64,000 nt of DNA from Ruminococcus sp. GTDB lineage: Bacteria > Bacillota > Clostridia > Oscillospirales > Ruminococcaceae. The position numbers were made by a program, and so were the translations under genes. The notes under the pieces were generated by a model that had not been told where the DNA came from, did not search any database, and saw only the letters and a list, made by a program, of their open reading frames with translations. Numbering within the stretch: position 1 is the first letter of the stretch; each line of letters opens with the position of its first letter. The DNA is taken from NCBI RefSeq assembly GCF_019423705.1, contig NZ_JAHZAX010000002.1, positions 220,165 through 284,164 of the forward strand, read 5' to 3'. Shown here piece by piece: positions 17,301 to 25,148 of the stretch.

Positions 17301-18075
17301 ATTCCCCGGCACGAACTGCGAATATGATACAGCAAGAGCATTTGAAAAGGCTGGCGCTGAGGCTGACATTTTCGTTGTAAGAAACCTTACCGAAACAGCT
17401 ATCAAGGAATCCGTTGACGCAATGGAAAAGAAGATCAAGGAATCACAGATCGTAATGCTTCCGGGCGGATTCAGCGGCGGTGACGAGCCTGACGGTTCGG
17501 GCAAGTTCATCGTTTCGTTCCTCAGAAACCCAAGACTTACAGACGCTATCCACGATCTGCTCAAGAACAGAGACGGACTTATGCTTGGTATCTGCAACGG
17601 CTTTCAAGCTCTTATCAAGCTGGGTCTTGTACCATACGGCGAGATCAGAGATATGAGAGACGATTCACCTACACTTACATTCAACACCATTGCAAGACAC
17701 CAGTCCAAGATGGTAAATACAAGGATCGCTTCAAACAAGTCGCCTTGGCTTGCAGGCTGCGAAGTTGGCGATGTCCACAATGTTGCGATTTCACACGGTG
17801 AAGGCCGTTTCGTTGCAACAGCTGAAGAGATCGCACAGCTTGCTGCAAACGGACAGATCGCTACGCAATACGTTGACTTTGACGGCGAGCCTACATTCGA
17901 TATCCAATGCAACCCGAACACATCGTTCCAAGCTATCGAGGGTATCACATCACCTGACGGCCGTGTATTCGGTAAAATGGGTCACTCAGAGCGTAAGGGC
18001 TGCTGCATTTCAAAGAACGTTCCCGGTGAAAAGGATCAGAAGATATTTGAAAGCGGCGTAGCTTACTTCAAGTAA
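14362..18075 (+). CDS. purL: Phosphoribosylformylglycinamidine synthase, single-chain PurL
   Basis: Makes FGAM from FGAR, ATP and glutamine, the fourth step of purine synthesis. At 1237 residues it is the long single-chain form, fusing the parts that are separate PurS, PurL and PurQ in Bacillus. An N-terminal PurS-like segment is followed by two AIRS-like ATPase halves (FKNETHNHPTEIEPFGGA, and GCGSIGGKDSMSG in the second half). A class I glutaminase domain follows, with LPGGFSGGDEP, the catalytic Cys in GICNGFQAL and a His in the ISHGEGRF region. GGAGATG lies 5 bases before the ATG. It sits 19 kb from the rest of the purine cluster under its own promoter. Confidence 0.97.
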   Translation: MSVYRIYVEKKPEFAVEANSLISGIKSALGLENLAGLRVINRYDAEGLSREDFDLATPVVFSEPAVDVTYDHLPAVKVDEFVFAVEYLPGQFDQRADSCAQCISLLTGGKRPTIKSARIYIVSGKLTDEELVQIKHYMINPVESREASFDCFDTLDIKYTIPTTVNTVEGFIYSTDDDLKFMLTDLGLAMDFDDIKFCQDYFKNVEKRNPTITEIRMIDTYWSDHCRHTTFSTIVDNVNIDSDYIAATFADYINTRKDLYAGRTDKPVTLMDLACIGAKQLKKAGLLKDLDESEEINACSVKITVDVDGNPEDWLLMFKNETHNHPTEIEPFGGAATCLGGAIRDPLSGRSYVYQAMRVTGAGNPLVPVEDTITGKLPQRKIVVGAANGYSSYGNQIGLATGHVHEIYHPGYVAKRMEIGAVVGAAPASNVRRERPEPEDIVILLGGRTGRDGCGGATGSSKSHTLHSLESCGAEVQKGNAPEERKLQRLFRNPEVTSMIKRCNDFGAGGVSVAIGELADGLSINLDAVTKKYDGLDGTELAISESQERMAVVIAKSDLEKFMAEAAKENLEATMVARVTAEPRLKMNWCGNTIVDLTREFLNSNGAEKHTDIVIPAPVFANDDSNEDTADRWEAMISNLNICSQKGLVERFDSTIGAGTVLMPYGGKYQNTPTQAMAAKIPVLHGNTKTTSIMGWGYDPFLSSISPYHGAMSAVVESIAKVVATGGTYEKCWLTFQEYFERTQNNPERWGKPMAALLGAYKAQIALGCGSIGGKDSMSGTFEEIDVPPTLVSFAVSVGESDKIISQEFKKTGSKVILIKPAYDDNKLVDFDSLKAVFEKVENLIAEGKVLSCWAVSYGGVSEAVAKMAFGNKIGFKFTDKLTAEELYRACYGAFVIELAEGVETDERVIGETTESYEIESDSYTISLDKLQSLWEGKLEPVYPVHVNEPAEKPEKYSFKAEKRVAPAIKVAKPKILIPVFPGTNCEYDTARAFEKAGAEADIFVVRNLTETAIKESVDAMEKKIKESQIVMLPGGFSGGDEPDGSGKFIVSFLRNPRLTDAIHDLLKNRDGLMLGICNGFQALIKLGLVPYGEIRDMRDDSPTLTFNTIARHQSKMVNTRIASNKSPWLAGCEVGDVHNVAISHGEGRFVATAEEIAQLAANGQIATQYVDFDGEPTFDIQCNPNTSFQAIEGITSPDGRVFGKMGHSERKGCCISKNVPGEKDQKIFESGVAYFK

Positions 18076-18091
18076 TCAAAGCAAAATACTT

Positions 18092-18121
18092 AAAGGGCGG
18101 AAAAATCTCCGCCCTTTGTTA
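18092..18121 (+). terminator. Intrinsic terminator of purL
   Basis: A perfect 9-bp stem, AAAGGGCGG (18092-18100) with CCGCCCTTT (18109-18117), then GTTAT. The tail is short, so some read-through into the next gene is plausible. Confidence 0.75.
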
Positions 18122-18139
18122 TATCAAAATGGTGAAACT

Positions 18140-18412
18140 ATGCAGAACATAAAATATGTTATCATCTACCTTGCGGCGATGAGCCTTGTGACATTCATAC
18201 TTTTCGGCGCAGACAAGCACAAGGCTAAAGCCCACAAGTGGCGTATCCCCGAGAAAACGCTCCTTGGTATCAGTTTGCTGGGTGGATTTGTTGGCGGCTT
18301 TATAGGAATGGAATTTTTCCGCCACAAGACAAAGCATTGGTATTTTTACGCCGTAATGCTTGTCTCCCTTATCCTATGGGCGTTTGTTTTATACAAGCTT
18401 ATCAGGGCATAA
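18140..18412 (+). CDS. DUF1294 family membrane protein
   Basis: Small integral membrane protein, 90 residues with three hydrophobic stretches (about residues 4-22, 40-58 and 66-88). The DUF1294 signature is visible: FGADKHKAKAHKWRIPE, then GGFVGGFIGMEFFRHKT. The role of the family is unknown. The ATG at 18140 is preceded by a weak GGTGA. There is no clear promoter of its own, so it may depend on purL read-through. A strong terminator follows 4 bases after the stop. Confidence 0.8.
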   Translation: MQNIKYVIIYLAAMSLVTFILFGADKHKAKAHKWRIPEKTLLGISLLGGFVGGFIGMEFFRHKTKHWYFYAVMLVSLILWAFVLYKLIRA

Positions 18413-18416
18413 AATT

Positions 18417-18448
18417 AGGAGAGTATCTTGATTGATACTCTCCTTTTT
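18417..18448 (+). terminator. Intrinsic terminator of the DUF1294 gene
   Basis: A perfect 11-bp stem, GGAGAGTATC with GATACTCTCC plus the flanking A-T pair (18417-18444), followed by TTTTTG. It also lies just past the minus-strand gene ending at 18455 and may work in both directions. Confidence 0.88.
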
Positions 18449-18454
18449 GTTTAC

Positions 18455-20173
18455 TTATTCTTCCGCTGCGATAAGACCCATAATATCGCCGATCATTGAC
18501 TGCGGCAGCTGATATCTTTCTCTTTCGCCGTCCTCATTTGCTACAACGAAATTGTGGACTTCTCTGCCGTCGGCACTTTCCCAGCCGTACTGTGTAATGT
18601 CTATTATACAGATAGGTTCGGCATTTTCATTATCGTCCCACTTTTCTTTATAAATCTCGTAAGCGTTTCCACCGCCATATTCTAAGCCATCAATGTATGG
18701 ATAGTCCTTGTAAACTGCCATTGCATTGTCTATCCATTGATCTATTAGGTCGATCGTCTCAGGGTCTGTTATCTCAACAGGCTCTTGATTATCATACTCA
18801 GTTGGTGATTGACCATAATAATGATAAATATAATATGGCTGAACGTCAGTTTCGATCGCTGTATCGCCACTTGAAACATCATCGACCGCAGAGCTATTAT
18901 TGTCCACAGGGCTGATATTCAAATTGTATAGCACGATATTCTTAACGTTGTTATAGTCGATAGGAAATTGCGCCGTGTCATAATATGCCGTGTATGAACC
19001 ATCATCGTTGGCTTTGAGATTGAATCTAGTGAAATTAATAGCTTTCTCCGTGCCGTCTGACATTATCAGCTTGATAGGATCATAATTCTTGTTAGGGTCA
19101 TAATCATCAAATTCTTTTTTTCGAGTCTCTTCATCTAAAATTATAACAGACGGGTCAATGGCTTCTCTCAATGTGTCGATATCGGCGTCTGAGGTAAAAG
19201 TAACGTCCAGACCGGAAGCATTAAAGCTTACGTTTTGGATATCCAGCTTAAATGGGTCAACGCCGCAGGTATACCATTGTGTCTCGCCGTTTTCGACTGA
19301 TATTCCCGTATATTCACCATCTGTCCATAAAGTCATCATAGCGGTATAATTAAGCTCATATGCTGTTTGGCCAATATGAAAACTTGAAACATAGACGTCG
19401 TAATTTGTATTTGCAACATAGCGATCTATTGCGGTGCCGTCATCAGCTACGGTGAGAAATGAACAGCTCAGAAAAGCGACGGCATAATCGCCGCAATTAT
19501 AAGCGTAGCTCCAAGCCATATCGTAGGGATTTGAATAATAATCCGGCATATCAGTATAGCCCGGTTCGAAATTTACAGTCAGATCTTCATTTTCCGCACC
19601 GTCAAGCTCGCCGTTTTTCGGGATAAACACAAACGCCACGGTCGCATATGGGTCGTGGTCGATAACGCCTGCCACACGGACTTCAAAATTATCGTTCTCG
19701 TCATAGTTGCCGACTTTTTTATCAAGTATCGTCAACTGGCTTCCCAGCGTGGAGATATCGTATCCCTTGTCATCGTAGACTTTTTTGAGATACTGATAAT
19801 TCTCTTCATAAACCTCAGTATGCACGGGCTCGACCTGTGGATCTGCACCTTCTGATTTTGCTTCTGTATTTGATTCTGAATTTGCAGCCGAACCTGTTTC
19901 AATATTATTGCCCTGCCCATAAAGAAACGCTCCGCCGCCGATACAGATAGCAAGCGCCGCCGCAGCCGCAATAAATCCGCCACGCTTTTTCACCTTTGCA
20001 GGCTTCACGTTCGCCACGATCTTTTCTTCTCTTTTGTCCTCGATAATTGCGTTATTGTTTTTCATATTCTCCGCCCCCTTCAAAGCGTCAAAAATGCGTT
20101 TCTTTCCAACGTCGGAGCATTTCACAGCACTGAATTTTTCTTTTATGATATTCTCAAATTCTCTGTCAGTCAT
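18455..20173 (-). CDS. Large single-pass membrane protein, probable anti-sigma partner
   Basis: A 572-residue protein. The cytoplasmic N-terminus (residues 1-63) starts TDREFENIIKEKFSAVKCSD and resembles the short helical N-termini of ECF-linked anti-sigma factors. One membrane segment follows (about 65-87), then a Ser/Glu-rich linker and a long extracytoplasmic region rich in Asp, Tyr and beta-prone sequence. The ATG overlaps the stop of the upstream sigma-factor gene by 4 bases, which suggests coupled synthesis. No zinc-anti-sigma HxxxCxxC motif is visible. The ectodomain may sense a ligand or stress; I recognise no specific family in it. Confidence 0.65.
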   Translation of the reverse strand: MTDREFENIIKEKFSAVKCSDVGKKRIFDALKGAENMKNNNAIIEDKREEKIVANVKPAKVKKRGGFIAAAAALAICIGGGAFLYGQGNNIETGSAANSESNTEAKSEGADPQVEPVHTEVYEENYQYLKKVYDDKGYDISTLGSQLTILDKKVGNYDENDNFEVRVAGVIDHDPYATVAFVFIPKNGELDGAENEDLTVNFEPGYTDMPDYYSNPYDMAWSYAYNCGDYAVAFLSCSFLTVADDGTAIDRYVANTNYDVYVSSFHIGQTAYELNYTAMMTLWTDGEYTGISVENGETQWYTCGVDPFKLDIQNVSFNASGLDVTFTSDADIDTLREAIDPSVIILDEETRKKEFDDYDPNKNYDPIKLIMSDGTEKAINFTRFNLKANDDGSYTAYYDTAQFPIDYNNVKNIVLYNLNISPVDNNSSAVDDVSSGDTAIETDVQPYYIYHYYGQSPTEYDNQEPVEITDPETIDLIDQWIDNAMAVYKDYPYIDGLEYGGGNAYEIYKEKWDDNENAEPICIIDITQYGWESADGREVHNFVVANEDGERERYQLPQSMIGDIMGLIAAEE

Positions 20174-20637
20174 AGCTGTTCCTCCAATCGCTTTTTAAGC
20201 CTCTTTCGTCCTCTGTGAAGATATGAAAATACCGTTGACTCCCTGCACTTTAAAAGCCTCGCTATCTCAGCCCCCGAGTAGCCCTCATAATAATGAAGAT
20301 ATATGGCTGTTTTCTCTTTTTCGGGCAGCTTCATAATCTCCTCCATTATGCTGTCGGGCTTGTCCTCTGCGGCGATGTTTTCTGCTTCTGACAAGCTCAG
20401 ATGTTTGCGATAGACACGGCGCAGCATACTTTTGCATACGTTCTGTGCCGTGATGATGAGCCAAGCTTTTTCGTGCTGGGCGCTGTCAAATTCGCCGCCA
20501 AACTCTATGTACTTCAAAAACACTTGTTGGCAGGCGTCCTCGCTGTCCGCCCTGTTACCATTAAAATACAGATAGCAAATGCGATAGACCATATCGAAAT
20601 ACGCCTCATAAACCGCAGAAATATTCTTCTCCTTCAC
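20170..20637 (-). CDS. ECF-type RNA polymerase sigma factor
   Basis: A 155-residue sigma-70 family protein of the extracytoplasmic-function type. Region 2 (about residues 8-70) contains YRICYLYFNGNRADSEDACQQVFLKY, and region 4 (about 100-150) contains LPEKEKTAIYLHYYEGYSGAEIARLL and a helix-turn-helix. It should redirect RNA polymerase to a small regulon. The membrane protein encoded immediately downstream and overlapping by 4 bases is its likely regulator. The start is GTG at 20637, after AAGGGGTGG. I could not identify its target promoters in this window. Confidence 0.88.
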   Translation of the reverse strand: MKEKNISAVYEAYFDMVYRICYLYFNGNRADSEDACQQVFLKYIEFGGEFDSAQHEKAWLIITAQNVCKSMLRRVYRKHLSLSEAENIAAEDKPDSIMEEIMKLPEKEKTAIYLHYYEGYSGAEIARLLKCRESTVFSYLHRGRKRLKKRLEEQL

Positions 20638-20752
20638 TAAACCACCCCTTATGAAGTGCCGCCGAAGGGGACGGCGACGCTTTTATTTGGTTTCATATAT
20701 AAAACGCATCACAGCCCCAAAACCTTGCAGCCGCCACATATTTTTTCACATC

Positions 20753-21280
20753 TTATAACTTTTTGTCGTAATACTCCTGCGACCCTTTAAGAAATTTCTC
20801 CGCCTGCCGCCTTGAATTAAAGCGTATCACCTTTACATGAGGGTATTTCTCAAGAAGTTTTTCAGTCCTCTCTGCATTATCATTTTCAAAGCCTGCTATA
20901 AACCTTACAAAGTCCAAATCAAATCTCTCGCTGCACCCCTCTGCCATATCAATGCGTTTCTTTCCCAATTTGCCCTTTATCAAACGTGAAAAATATCCGT
21001 ATAAACAAGCTGCTGTACTGAGCCTAAATCTGAAAACGACTTGAGCCTTTTCCAAACGTTTCTCCATTGTCCTTGAATAATTTCCGTCAATTATCCAGCT
21101 ATCCTTTTTAAGCACCTCGTCAAGCTGTCTGTCAAATTCATTGCGGCTGACCTCTTTCCAGCCTGCTCTCCAATTAAGCCTATCAAGGTGTGTGACTTCT
21201 ATTCCTGTTATTCTCGCAAGTTCTAACGCAAAAGTTGATTTTCCCGACCCCGAGCAGCCTATTACCATTATTCTTTTCAT
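20753..21280 (-). CDS. P-loop nucleotide kinase-like protein (FlaR/topology-modulation type)
   Basis: A 175-residue protein with a clear Walker A motif at the N-terminus (VIGCSGSGKSTFA). The family features HLDRLNWRAGWKEV and SWIIDGNYSRTMEKRL follow, and the C-terminus is FNSRRQAEKFL. This matches the adenylate-kinase-like group often labelled DNA topology modulation protein FlaR. The real substrate is unknown and the name is historical. The ATG at 21280 follows TTGGAGGAAGA. It is probably monocistronic. Confidence 0.8.
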   Translation of the reverse strand: MKRIMVIGCSGSGKSTFALELARITGIEVTHLDRLNWRAGWKEVSRNEFDRQLDEVLKKDSWIIDGNYSRTMEKRLEKAQVVFRFRLSTAACLYGYFSRLIKGKLGKKRIDMAEGCSERFDLDFVRFIAGFENDNAERTEKLLEKYPHVKVIRFNSRRQAEKFLKGSQEYYDKKL

Positions 21281-21446
21281 TCTTCCTCCAATTCCTGATC
21301 TCATATAAGCAACGCAGACCTAAAGTATACCACAATTTGCAAACCAAAACAACCCTGTCGTTCAAATTTGTTGATATGCCTAATCTGAGCCAATGCCATT
21401 TGTATATTCTGACAGAACGATATTACACAGTTCTTACACCCGATAC

Positions 21447-21475
21447 TTGCGTTTTTGACGGTGTTGTGCTATAAT
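21447..21475 (+). promoter_or_regulatory. Promoter of the lrp-aminotransferase-ispE operon
   Basis: TTGCGT (21447-21452), a 17-bp spacer and TATAAT (21470-21475), 45 bp upstream of the lrp-like ATG. Confidence 0.65.
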
Positions 21476-21519
21476 ATATTATGTATATGTATGATTCGAT
21501 GACCAAAGGAGGCTATTTT

Positions 21520-21999
21520 ATGGATCAGCTTATCAAATTACTGAAAAATAACGCAAGGATCACAAACAGCGAGCTTGCCGTGCTTCTTGACAAATCAGAA
21601 GAGCAGGTCGCCGCTGATATCGCTAAGCTTGAAGCAGAAGGCGTTATAAAGGGCTATTCCGCTATCGTTGACGAAAGCGCTTATGACCCCAATTCGGTCT
21701 TTGCACTTATAGAACTTAAAGTCACACCGCAATCACAGTCAGGCTTTGATGAGATCGCTAATCAGATTGCAAGCTATGAACAGGTGGAATCAGTCCGCCT
21801 TATGTCGGGCGCTTATGACATAATCGTTGCCGTGAATGGCGCAAATATCAGAGATATCTCGCAGTTCGTTTCACAAAGACTTGCGACTATCGACGCCGTT
21901 CAGTCCACCGCAACACATTTCGTGCTCAAGGTCTACAAGGACAACGGCATTATGATAAGTACAGACGATAAAGATGAAAGAGGTTTGATCTCACCGTGA
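21520..21999 (+). CDS. Lrp/AsnC family transcriptional regulator
   Basis: A 159-residue regulator. An N-terminal winged helix-turn-helix (about residues 2-50: LLKNNARITNSELAVLLDKSEEQVAADIAKLEAEGVIKGY) precedes a RAM effector-binding domain, where VESVRLMSGAYDIIVAVNG is the typical amino-acid-binding segment. Such proteins respond to amino acids and commonly control adjacent amino-acid genes. The downstream aminotransferase overlaps it by 4 bases and is a natural target or partner. The ATG at 21520 follows AAAGGAGG by 7 bases. Confidence 0.92.
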   Translation: MDQLIKLLKNNARITNSELAVLLDKSEEQVAADIAKLEAEGVIKGYSAIVDESAYDPNSVFALIELKVTPQSQSGFDEIANQIASYEQVESVRLMSGAYDIIVAVNGANIRDISQFVSQRLATIDAVQSTATHFVLKVYKDNGIMISTDDKDERGLISP

Positions 22000-23180
22000 T
22001 AGATTATAATAAAGTGCTCACCCCTGCTATCAAAGAAATGAAGCCGTCGGGCATACGAAAGTTTTTCGATATCGCTCAGCAGCTTGACGATGTTATTTCT
22101 CTTGGCGTTGGCGAGCCGGATTTCAAAACGCCCTGGCTTATCCGTCAGGAAGCTATCTCAACTCTCGAGAAAGGCAAGACCTGTTACACGGCTAATGCCG
22201 GTCTTATGACCCTCAGAGAAGAGATTGCAAAATATTTTCAGCGCACTATCCACACAAGCTATGACCCTAACAAGGAGATAATCGTGACAGTCGGCGGCTC
22301 TGAGGCTATCGACCTTACTATCAGATGTCTCGTTCAGCCGGGCGATGAAGTGCTCATCGTTGAGCCGTCATTCGTCTGTTATCGTCCGATCGTTTCACTT
22401 TGCGGCGGCGTACCTGTCGTTATCGAAACTAGGGAAGAGAACGAGTTCAGACTTACGGCTGAGGAACTTCGTGAAAAGATAACCGACAAGACAAAGCTTC
22501 TTGTACTGCCATATCCTAACAATCCAACAGGTGCAATAATGCGCCGTGAAGATCTTGAAGCTATCGCACAGGTGCTCAAGGACACGAACATTGTTGTGGC
22601 TTCGGACGAGATATATTCCGAGCTTACATATTCGGGCAAGCATTGCTCTATCGCCGAGATCGAGGGTATGCGTGAGCGCACAATTGTCATAAACGGCTTC
22701 TCAAAAAGCTTTGCAATGACAGGCTGGCGGCTTGGCTTCCTTGGCGGACCAAAAGAGCTTGTTTCGCAAATGCTCAAACTCCACCAGTATGCGATTATGT
22801 CATCGCCGACGGTCAGCCAGTACGCTGCTATCGTGGCAATGCAAAGCTGCGAGAAGGACATTGAAAAAATGCGCAACGAATACAACATCCGCCGCCGTTT
22901 CGTGGTGGATTCCTTCAACAAGCTGGGGCTGAAATGCTTCGCTCCCCAGGGCGCATTTTACGTTTTCCCCTGTATCAAGCAGACAGGTATGACCAGCGCT
23001 GATTTCTGCGAAAAGCTTGTTTATACAAAGAAAGTTGCAGTTGTTCCCGGCGACGCTTTCGGCGAATGCGGCGAGGGCTATATTCGTGTTTCATACGCTT
23101 ATTCACTCAATCATCTTCGTGAAGCTATCAAACGTATCGGCGAATTTTTAGAGGATATCAAAAATGGTAACGTGCAATAA
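21996..23180 (+). CDS. Class I/II PLP-dependent aminotransferase
   Basis: Aspartate-aminotransferase-like enzyme of fold type I, 394 residues. Visible motifs are YTANAGLMTLREEIA, the cofactor-binding PYPNNPTGAIM and SDEIYSEL, the PLP lysine in INGFSKSFAMTGWRLGF and the substrate arginine in GYIRVSYA. The amino acid partner cannot be read from sequence. Aromatic or branched-chain specificity is possible because such genes are often paired with Lrp regulators. The GTG start overlaps the lrp-like stop codon (GTGA), and the 3' end overlaps ispE by 17 bases. Confidence 0.92.
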   Translation: MIDYNKVLTPAIKEMKPSGIRKFFDIAQQLDDVISLGVGEPDFKTPWLIRQEAISTLEKGKTCYTANAGLMTLREEIAKYFQRTIHTSYDPNKEIIVTVGGSEAIDLTIRCLVQPGDEVLIVEPSFVCYRPIVSLCGGVPVVIETREENEFRLTAEELREKITDKTKLLVLPYPNNPTGAIMRREDLEAIAQVLKDTNIVVASDEIYSELTYSGKHCSIAEIEGMRERTIVINGFSKSFAMTGWRLGFLGGPKELVSQMLKLHQYAIMSSPTVSQYAAIVAMQSCEKDIEKMRNEYNIRRRFVVDSFNKLGLKCFAPQGAFYVFPCIKQTGMTSADFCEKLVYTKKVAVVPGDAFGECGEGYIRVSYAYSLNHLREAIKRIGEFLEDIKNGNVQ

Positions 23181-24045
23181 TTTGAAGATAAAGGCATACG
23201 GCAAGCTCAATCTCGCCCTTGACATTGTTGGCAGGCGTGATGACGGCTATCATATGCTCAACACCATTATGCAGTCGGTGAGCTGCTATGATCTTATCGA
23301 CATAACGCTTGCCGAGGGTGAGGGCATTGAGATACGCTGTGATCTCGAGTTTTTTCCCACAGGCGAGGACAATATTATGACAAAGGCGGTTCACGCTTTC
23401 AAGGCTTACACAGGCATTGACTACGGCTGCAAGATCATTTTCACCGTGGAGAAAAATCTTCCCTCACAGGCAGGAATGGGCGGCGGAAGCGCTGACTGCG
23501 CCGCAGTTTTGCAGGGGCTCAACTTCATTTTCGATACAAAGCTCACAGACGAACAGCTCTGCGAGATCGGTGTTAAGCTGGGCGCTGACGTACCTTTCTG
23601 CATTGTTGGCGGAACGCAGCTTTGCCAAGGTGTTGGCGAGATACTCAGCCGACTTCCCTCACCCGATTGCTGGTTCGTTGTCGTTAAGCCCGATGTTGGC
23701 ATTTCAACGCCTGAGGCTTTCAAAAAATACGACAGTATCGTCAACCCCAAGCGCTGCAATATGGACGTTATGCTTAGGGCGCTGGGCGAGAAAAATCTGC
23801 TTAGAATGTGTCCAAATATGTTCAACGTGCTTGAATACGCCGCTGAGTGCGATGAGATATCCAAAGCAGAGGCTGAGCTTAAAAGCGTTGGCGCACTTTC
23901 CGCAATGATGACAGGCAGCGGCTCGGCAATCTATGGCGTTTTCTTTGACGAGCAGAGCGCACAGACAGCATTTGAAAAGCTTTCAGACTGGAAGTACAAA
24001 TGCGTTTGCAAGCCTGTCAAGCAGGGTTATGAGTTTGTTTATTGA
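23164..24045 (+). CDS. ispE: 4-diphosphocytidyl-2-C-methyl-D-erythritol kinase IspE
   Basis: GHMP-family kinase of the non-mevalonate isoprenoid pathway, phosphorylating CDP-ME at the 2-hydroxyl. The N-terminal AYGKLNLALDIVGRRDDGYH is diagnostic. The ATP-binding loop is LPSQAGMGGGSADCAA, and the C-terminal GHMP motif is SAMMTGSGSAIYG. Length is 293 residues, as usual. AGAGGAT inside the 3' end of the aminotransferase gene is its ribosome site. It lies in the middle of a tightly overlapping operon with no other isoprenoid gene in the window. Confidence 0.95.
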   Translation: MVTCNNLKIKAYGKLNLALDIVGRRDDGYHMLNTIMQSVSCYDLIDITLAEGEGIEIRCDLEFFPTGEDNIMTKAVHAFKAYTGIDYGCKIIFTVEKNLPSQAGMGGGSADCAAVLQGLNFIFDTKLTDEQLCEIGVKLGADVPFCIVGGTQLCQGVGEILSRLPSPDCWFVVVKPDVGISTPEAFKKYDSIVNPKRCNMDVMLRALGEKNLLRMCPNMFNVLEYAAECDEISKAEAELKSVGALSAMMTGSGSAIYGVFFDEQSAQTAFEKLSDWKYKCVCKPVKQGYEFVY

Positions 24046-24068
24046 CAAAATTATCAAGGGGTATGATT

Positions 24069-25148
24069 ATGAGAAACAAAAATAAGTGCAGGATATGCGG
24101 ATATCGCTTCAAAAGTCCTGACGAAATTATCTGTCCTGAGTGCTTCACAGCCCGTGACGATGACGTGAGCTGTTCAAACTATTCGGACGATCTTCACAGC
24201 CACGACCTCCGTGACAACAATTATTTCGGCTCGCCCGAGAACGACACTTTCAAAGAAAAGAAAAACGACTTTGTCGCCGAAGAGCGCAAAGAAGAGGCCG
24301 CCGACAAAAATTTCCGCAGCCAAAATAACGGCAGCGCAAACACTTTCAATTCGCCTTTCGGACAGCAGAGCGGCTACAACTCCACCCGAGAGCAGAAGCT
24401 TGCAGCCATACGATCCAACGCTTCAAATTATCAGAGCACGTTCAACAGCAACATCGCTTCAAACCCGATCGTGAACAGGCAATTCAACAGCGCCTCACCA
24501 AAAAAGCAAAACAGAGGTTGTCTTGTTGCGGTGGTGATCTTCTTTATTGCGGTGTTTATCGTGCCATTTGCTGTGGCGCTGATCGAGGCGTTTTCATCGG
24601 AAAACAGCTATAATTACGATGATGACTATGATTATTCCTATGTTGAAGATGAATACACGGCGTCCCATGACAAGATCGGCTCTTCCCTGCCCTCAGATTA
24701 TGGCGATTATACTGTGACATATTCGGGGCTTTCAACAACGACTATCAACAAGAGCGACCTCACCGCCGAACAGCAGAACACTATCACCGAGGGTTTGGAC
24801 GAGAACGACACCTTCAAGGCCGTGACTGTGACACTTTATGTTGAGCCGGAAGACGATGACACACAGGTCAAGCTTTCAAGCGCTTTCACATATTCCACCA
24901 GCGACGACGGAACAGGCTATGTTTCGGCAAATGGCATTGCCGCAGAGGGCGATATGGACACATATTATGACGATCATTACTACACCATAACTTTCTACAC
25001 TTTGCCAGACGCAACCGAGCTTAACATTTACGCCATTTTTCAGGACAGCGATTTTATGTCAAACAGCTTCACTTTCAGCATTGACCTTTCAGACGCCGAC
25101 AATTCAGCCGACCTTTCAAACATCAGCGGAGTTAAAACGGCGGTATGA
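24069..25148 (+). CDS. Zinc-ribbon membrane protein of unknown function
   Basis: A 359-residue protein I do not recognise as a named family. A zinc ribbon at the N-terminus (CRICGYRFKSPDEIICPEC) is followed by a long low-complexity, Asn/Asp/Ser/Lys-rich cytoplasmic segment. One membrane helix follows (about residues 155-177, VAVVIFFIAVFIVPFAVALI), then an acidic Tyr/Asp stretch and a beta-rich extracytoplasmic domain. The ATG at 24069 is preferred after AAGGGG. It overlaps the next gene by 4 bases. The architecture of cytosolic ribbon, single helix and external domain suggests envelope sensing or scaffolding, which is inference only. Confidence 0.65.
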   Translation: MRNKNKCRICGYRFKSPDEIICPECFTARDDDVSCSNYSDDLHSHDLRDNNYFGSPENDTFKEKKNDFVAEERKEEAADKNFRSQNNGSANTFNSPFGQQSGYNSTREQKLAAIRSNASNYQSTFNSNIASNPIVNRQFNSASPKKQNRGCLVAVVIFFIAVFIVPFAVALIEAFSSENSYNYDDDYDYSYVEDEYTASHDKIGSSLPSDYGDYTVTYSGLSTTTINKSDLTAEQQNTITEGLDENDTFKAVTVTLYVEPEDDDTQVKLSSAFTYSTSDDGTGYVSANGIAAEGDMDTYYDDHYYTITFYTLPDATELNIYAIFQDSDFMSNSFTFSIDLSDADNSADLSNISGVKTAV

